In this document: positions 60,565 through 64,000 of the stretch, in pieces
Layout: every line of letters begins with the position of its first letter
How positions within the stretch are numbered: position 1 is the stretch's first letter
Source: Sorghum bicolor
Lineage: Eukaryota > Streptophyta > Magnoliopsida > Poales > Poaceae
NCBI RefSeq assembly: GCF_000003195.3
Contig: NC_012871.2
Coordinates: 19,846,658-19,910,657 of the forward strand
Direction of reading: 5' to 3'
Length of the DNA: 64,000 nt
The notes under the pieces: model-generated
Database searches by the model: none
Seen by the model: only the letters and a program-made list of their open reading frames with translations
What the model was told of the DNA's origin: nothing
Made by a program: the position numbers and the translations under genes

Positions 60565-62494
60565 GATCACTTCACTCACGTGAACAAAAGCGTGAGGGAT
60601 GACTAAAATTGACATATATGTGTTTGGATTGGAGCTTCCCAACACTCAAGGTTGGAAATGTATCAAATATTTACTTATAGTTGAAAAGGGTTTATATAGA
60701 CTTGTGTTGTAATTAGTAGTAGAGGGTTCAGTAGAGCTAAGTATTGGACTCTTGTAAGAGAACTCTAACCAAACCCTTTGAACCCTCATAGCTAAATATG
60801 AGTATCTAGAAATAAATAAATAAAAAGCTTTGGTAGGGCTCCTATTAAAGCGCCCAGATTTGGGTGGGCACCAAAATCATCAGTCATCACACCACGGACA
60901 TGTTCCTAACGGACTTTAAGACGGTCCAACAGACTCAAAGGCGATGATAGACACCTAACAGCTGAACGCTGACTTATTTCAACGATTTCCCTTGACTCCA
61001 GTTGAATTTAGACCTCAAACCAAAGGTATTAGTTGGCTTATGAAATTACGGAATGACGAGTTGTCTTCTAGAAGATTTTTGTGGCCTTTATCATTCAATT
61101 TTTATTCAATGACAGATTGACACGTTAAAATTAGAATAAAATATCAAAATAATAAAATGATACATCATATATACATGTAGTTTTACAATCAAAACCAATA
61201 GAGAAATACGGAAAAACATTAAAAAAATCTGTTCTGCAAACACAAATGACTAATACCCGATTTTGATGTCAAGGCGTGCATGTCGATTTGACCTATTAAT
61301 CGACAAAGGTGATAACTTGAATACTTTTGTCCTGACAACAGCGATGCACTCGGATGTCACGGCCAAGAGGTACTCACACGGAACTCGAGAGTCGTCGAGT
61401 GTAACTCGTCGAATCTTTGAGAACTCGTAAACAGAAAAAATATGTGAATTGACGAAGTCGTTGAAAAATAGATGCAAAAGTAGAAGTAAATTTGTGTTTG
61501 GTATTGATTGATAGGTCTATATTTATACCCTGGCCTAAAGAGTTACAACCAAATATGACTAGGACTCAATTAAAGTAAACAAGACTCTTACATTTAAGGC
61601 ATACTTAAACATTTATAGAAAAAGAAAACAACATCTATCTATTCCTATATCCGCCTTAATCACGATGAAGTCCTCGTCGGCTCCTGTCCCACCGGCATGC
61701 ACATGTCTCTCCTCCAATAGTCTTTATGTTCTTCTTCATCGGCATCGGCAATCATAACGAGTATCGGCAATAGTTTTCAACCCGTCATCAGCAAAATATC
61801 ACCTCCGATCTAACACCGCTGAACCCAAGATAATCTTCCCAGCAATCGGCATCTCTTATCGTCAACAGTTTCCATCAGCATATTCCTATCGGTACATTTC
61901 TGCTTAACACAATCGACTTCCTCGCTGTCGATCGGTCCATTCTTGACATGTGCTAAAAACGGTGTCAACACATGCCCTCCAATTTCGGAGTATAAGGTCA
62001 TTTATGCCCCGAAATTTGCTCCAGATAATTACTGCCTTTACATAATTATCTTTTTTTTTGATAAAGTCTGTTACCAAATCCAGATCAAGGTTGACGTAAA
62101 GGAAACAGCTCATCGGTAAGAGTTCAGTACTAAAATGCGCTGCCGATCTTATTAAAATATTCCACACATTGGAATATCCCTAAAATCATGATTGCTTGCC
62201 ATTAAATCATCCACACAATCCTTTGATTGTCGTGCGAACAGTTACCATATCCATCTGAACAACCTCGAATTTTACGCATACGGTAGAGAGATAAGTCTTA
62301 AATGCCCTTGCCCGGCTCAACCTATAAATACATCCCTTCTAGGCACTCATCTTCTACCTCGCCATTTTCCATCTCCAAGACCTACTCCTTCTGGCAGCGA
62401 TCTTCGACAAGCAAGTACATATCTTCATCTAGCAAGAACCTTCCCTTGCAGAATCCTCAAGTTTTTGGCCTTGCCTCCATTCTGCTCAGAAGAA
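60565..62494. other. intergenic and promoter region of the plant-mobile-domain gene
   Basis: No ORF is supported. AT-rich to about 61650. A TATA box (CCTATAAATACATCC) lies at 62321-62335, about 165 bp upstream of the ATG at 62495, with a pyrimidine-rich leader between. Confidence 0.5.
62323..62330 (+). promoter_or_regulatory. TATA box of the plant-mobile-domain gene
   Basis: TATAAATA in a CC...CA context, the strongest TATA near this gene; the leader that follows is C/T-rich. Confidence 0.55.
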
Positions 62495-63680
62495 ATGGCG
62501 ATCAACTTCAACGTCCCTGAGGTCAACCCCGCATTCACCCTATTTTACTATAGTTCCTATTTCTTTCATAAGTTCATATGCTTAGCGATTTTCTTTTCTT
62601 TTCCTCTGCCTCTTTGATCTTTTAAACCTAGGAACTGAGCGACAAAATAGTTATCCCAACCGATCAGCCACACATCCAATGCTTGGGCCCGATGGACAAT
62701 CTAGATCCAACCGATCTGATAAACGCAGAGGCTAATAGAATCCCATTCATAGCCAAAAACTTCTCCTTAGATCTGTGGAAAGATACTTTCCGATCCTGGC
62801 CCAAAACCACCAAGGGATGGAAGAATTGGTTTCTGAGGGTTAGTGGAGCCAATGAGGTATACTGGGCAGAACGCAAGCTAGATCAGTGCGTTAGGCTCTC
62901 CATGCCGATATGGAGAAAAATGAGTCGATAATGATAGCAGCTGCTTATTTCTGGTCAGATACTTTCAATGCTTTCATGTTTGGTCATGGCCCAGCTTCCC
63001 CTTCTCTTGCCGATGTGTACATGCTTACGGGCTTGGATATTTCAACTGCCAATGATGGTAGGCTCTTCAACAGAAAGTCCGATTACAAAGTAGACACCCG
63101 TAACATCGGTGGCTGGACAGGATATGTCCAGAAATATCGGCAAACTGGATCGGTTAGTCAGAGAGAGCACGCTATCTTCTTGAATATGTGGCTAGACAGA
63201 TTCATTTTTTACGGCCGATCGGTAGGGCCAACCTGTGTTTATCTCGCAGCAGCCGAGCAATTAGCTAATGGTTCTAGATTCCCTCTTGGCCGATACCTCT
63301 TGAGCTCCACCAACTATCTCCTCCATCAAGTGACTAAGAAACTCCTGCTTGGCAAACCTATCGGTAATCTGGGAGGCCCCTGGTGGTTCATCAATATGTG
63401 GCTAAATGCCCATATGCATAAGCGTCTGCAGTGGAACTTTTTCACCCAGCAATTCCCTCGAGACATCGCTGAAGAAAACAAATTGGCAGAAGATGATTCG
63501 GCAACCCGCTCGCCCCTCAATTTCGGCGAAGCAATCATAGTCCTTGCTGGGACTGAAGCAAACAAAAATCAGATCGGCAGATTCTTCCAGACTCTCTACA
63601 ATGGCCTATCCTGGGAGCATCGGGCTTGGATGCCCTATGTCGATGAGGATGCCAGATTTCCTCTCCTCTTCCATCCTGTC
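62495..63680 (+). pseudogene. plant mobile domain (aminotransferase-like) protein, frameshifted and cut by an LTR
   Basis: Proposed exon 1 is 62495-62521 (MAINFNVPE). A GT-AG intron runs to 62631, and exon 2 starts at 62632. Exon 2 reads ELSDKIVIPTDQPHIQCLG and on to RLSMPIWRKMSR, ending at a stop (62931). A one-base shift near 62905 moves the rest to the frame 62910-63680. There the plant-mobile-domain hallmarks follow: AAAYFWSDTFNAFMFGHGPA, LADVYMLTGLDIS, FLNMWLDRFIFYGRSVG, YLAAAEQLANGSRFPLGRYL, GGPWWFINMWLNAHM. This domain occurs both in silencing-related host genes (MAIL/MAIN) and in transposon-borne copies; which applies here is open. The 3' part is lost to element E at 63681. The intron call is an inference. 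Confidence 0.7.
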
Positions 63681-64000
63681 TGTTGACGGTCCTTAAGTAC
63701 CAAATATAATCATCAAATAAATAAAGAAAAGGATCCAAATGCAACCAACACCAAGACTTAGGGTTTTAACTGACAGAATTCTACGAGTTTTGGTGTTTGT
63801 CTATTTCTGCAGGGGGTTATCAGGAAATATGGAGGAAAGGCCCACACGTCGGGTTTACATAGTGATATTAACGTACCGCGTAATTTTTTATCATCTAGAA
63901 GAGTCCACAAGCCACGGGAACGAACGGGAGGCCGAACGGGCCTGGGGGCAGGGCGCCCGCCCTCCCCCTTGGGCGCCCGCCGTGGTACAAGCACCAATCA
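63681..64000 (+). mobile_element. element E: LTR of another Athila-like element (truncated by window)
   Basis: Starts TGTTGACGGTCCTTAAGTA directly inside the plant-mobile-domain gene. It is clearly related to the LTRs of A, B and D, with the doubled GC box at 63951-63962 and 63971-63982. The rest lies beyond the window. Confidence 0.88.

Overview
The window is plant nuclear DNA from a grass, most likely an Andropogoneae species close to Sorghum (inference). Three things point there: spliced genes with GC-rich exons, short MITEs with GGCCTTGTTTAG ends, and a CACTA terminus with dense TTTGCCGACTGCC-type subterminal repeats next to large nested Gypsy retrotransposons. No bacterial or organellar genes, rRNA, tRNA or CRISPR were seen.

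Left part (1-16487) is a small gene island. A decayed fragment of the histone chaperone HIRA (1069-1761, +) is followed by a complete four-exon GDSL esterase/lipase gene (5563 to 2270, -) and a complete nine-exon IU-type nucleoside hydrolase gene (14886 to 12069, -). The nucleoside hydrolase gene has one apparent GC-AG intron. Between and inside these genes lie MITEs, one CACTA end, a LINE 3' remnant and microsatellites.

Middle part (16488-60564) is one large nest of mobile elements, resolved by LTR pairs, primer sites and target-site duplications. A small non-autonomous CACTA element (16488-60564) contains a decayed Tat-lineage Gypsy element (17196-60174, +) with gag, protease, RT, RNase H, integrase and a spliced antisense ORF. 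The Tat element was hit by three further elements. A (24996-41366, -, TSD GCCGG) is itself split by B (31533-39812, +, TSD ATGTG). C (42154-47707, -) has TSD CCCTC. D (49564-58682, +) has TSD CTGCG. A, B and D are Athila-like: tRNA-Asp-type primer site, LTR starting TGTTGACGGTCC. C is a different Gypsy type with an iMet-like primer site. A, B, C and D all lack RT, RNase H and integrase, yet B and C keep gag-protease ORFs of 882 and 884 codons.

Right part (60565-64000) is intergenic sequence and a plant-mobile-domain gene (62495-63680, +) with a frameshift, cut by the LTR of another Athila-like element (E, from 63681 past the window end).

Most interesting signals: a doubled GGGCGCCCGCCC box with 20-21 bp spacing in every Athila-like LTR and again upstream of an internal TATA in element D; two tandem retropepsin domains in element B; polypurine-tract-like copies between the ORFs of A, B and D; an in-frame pol deletion in C; and the spliced antisense ORF of the Tat element, split by two later insertions.
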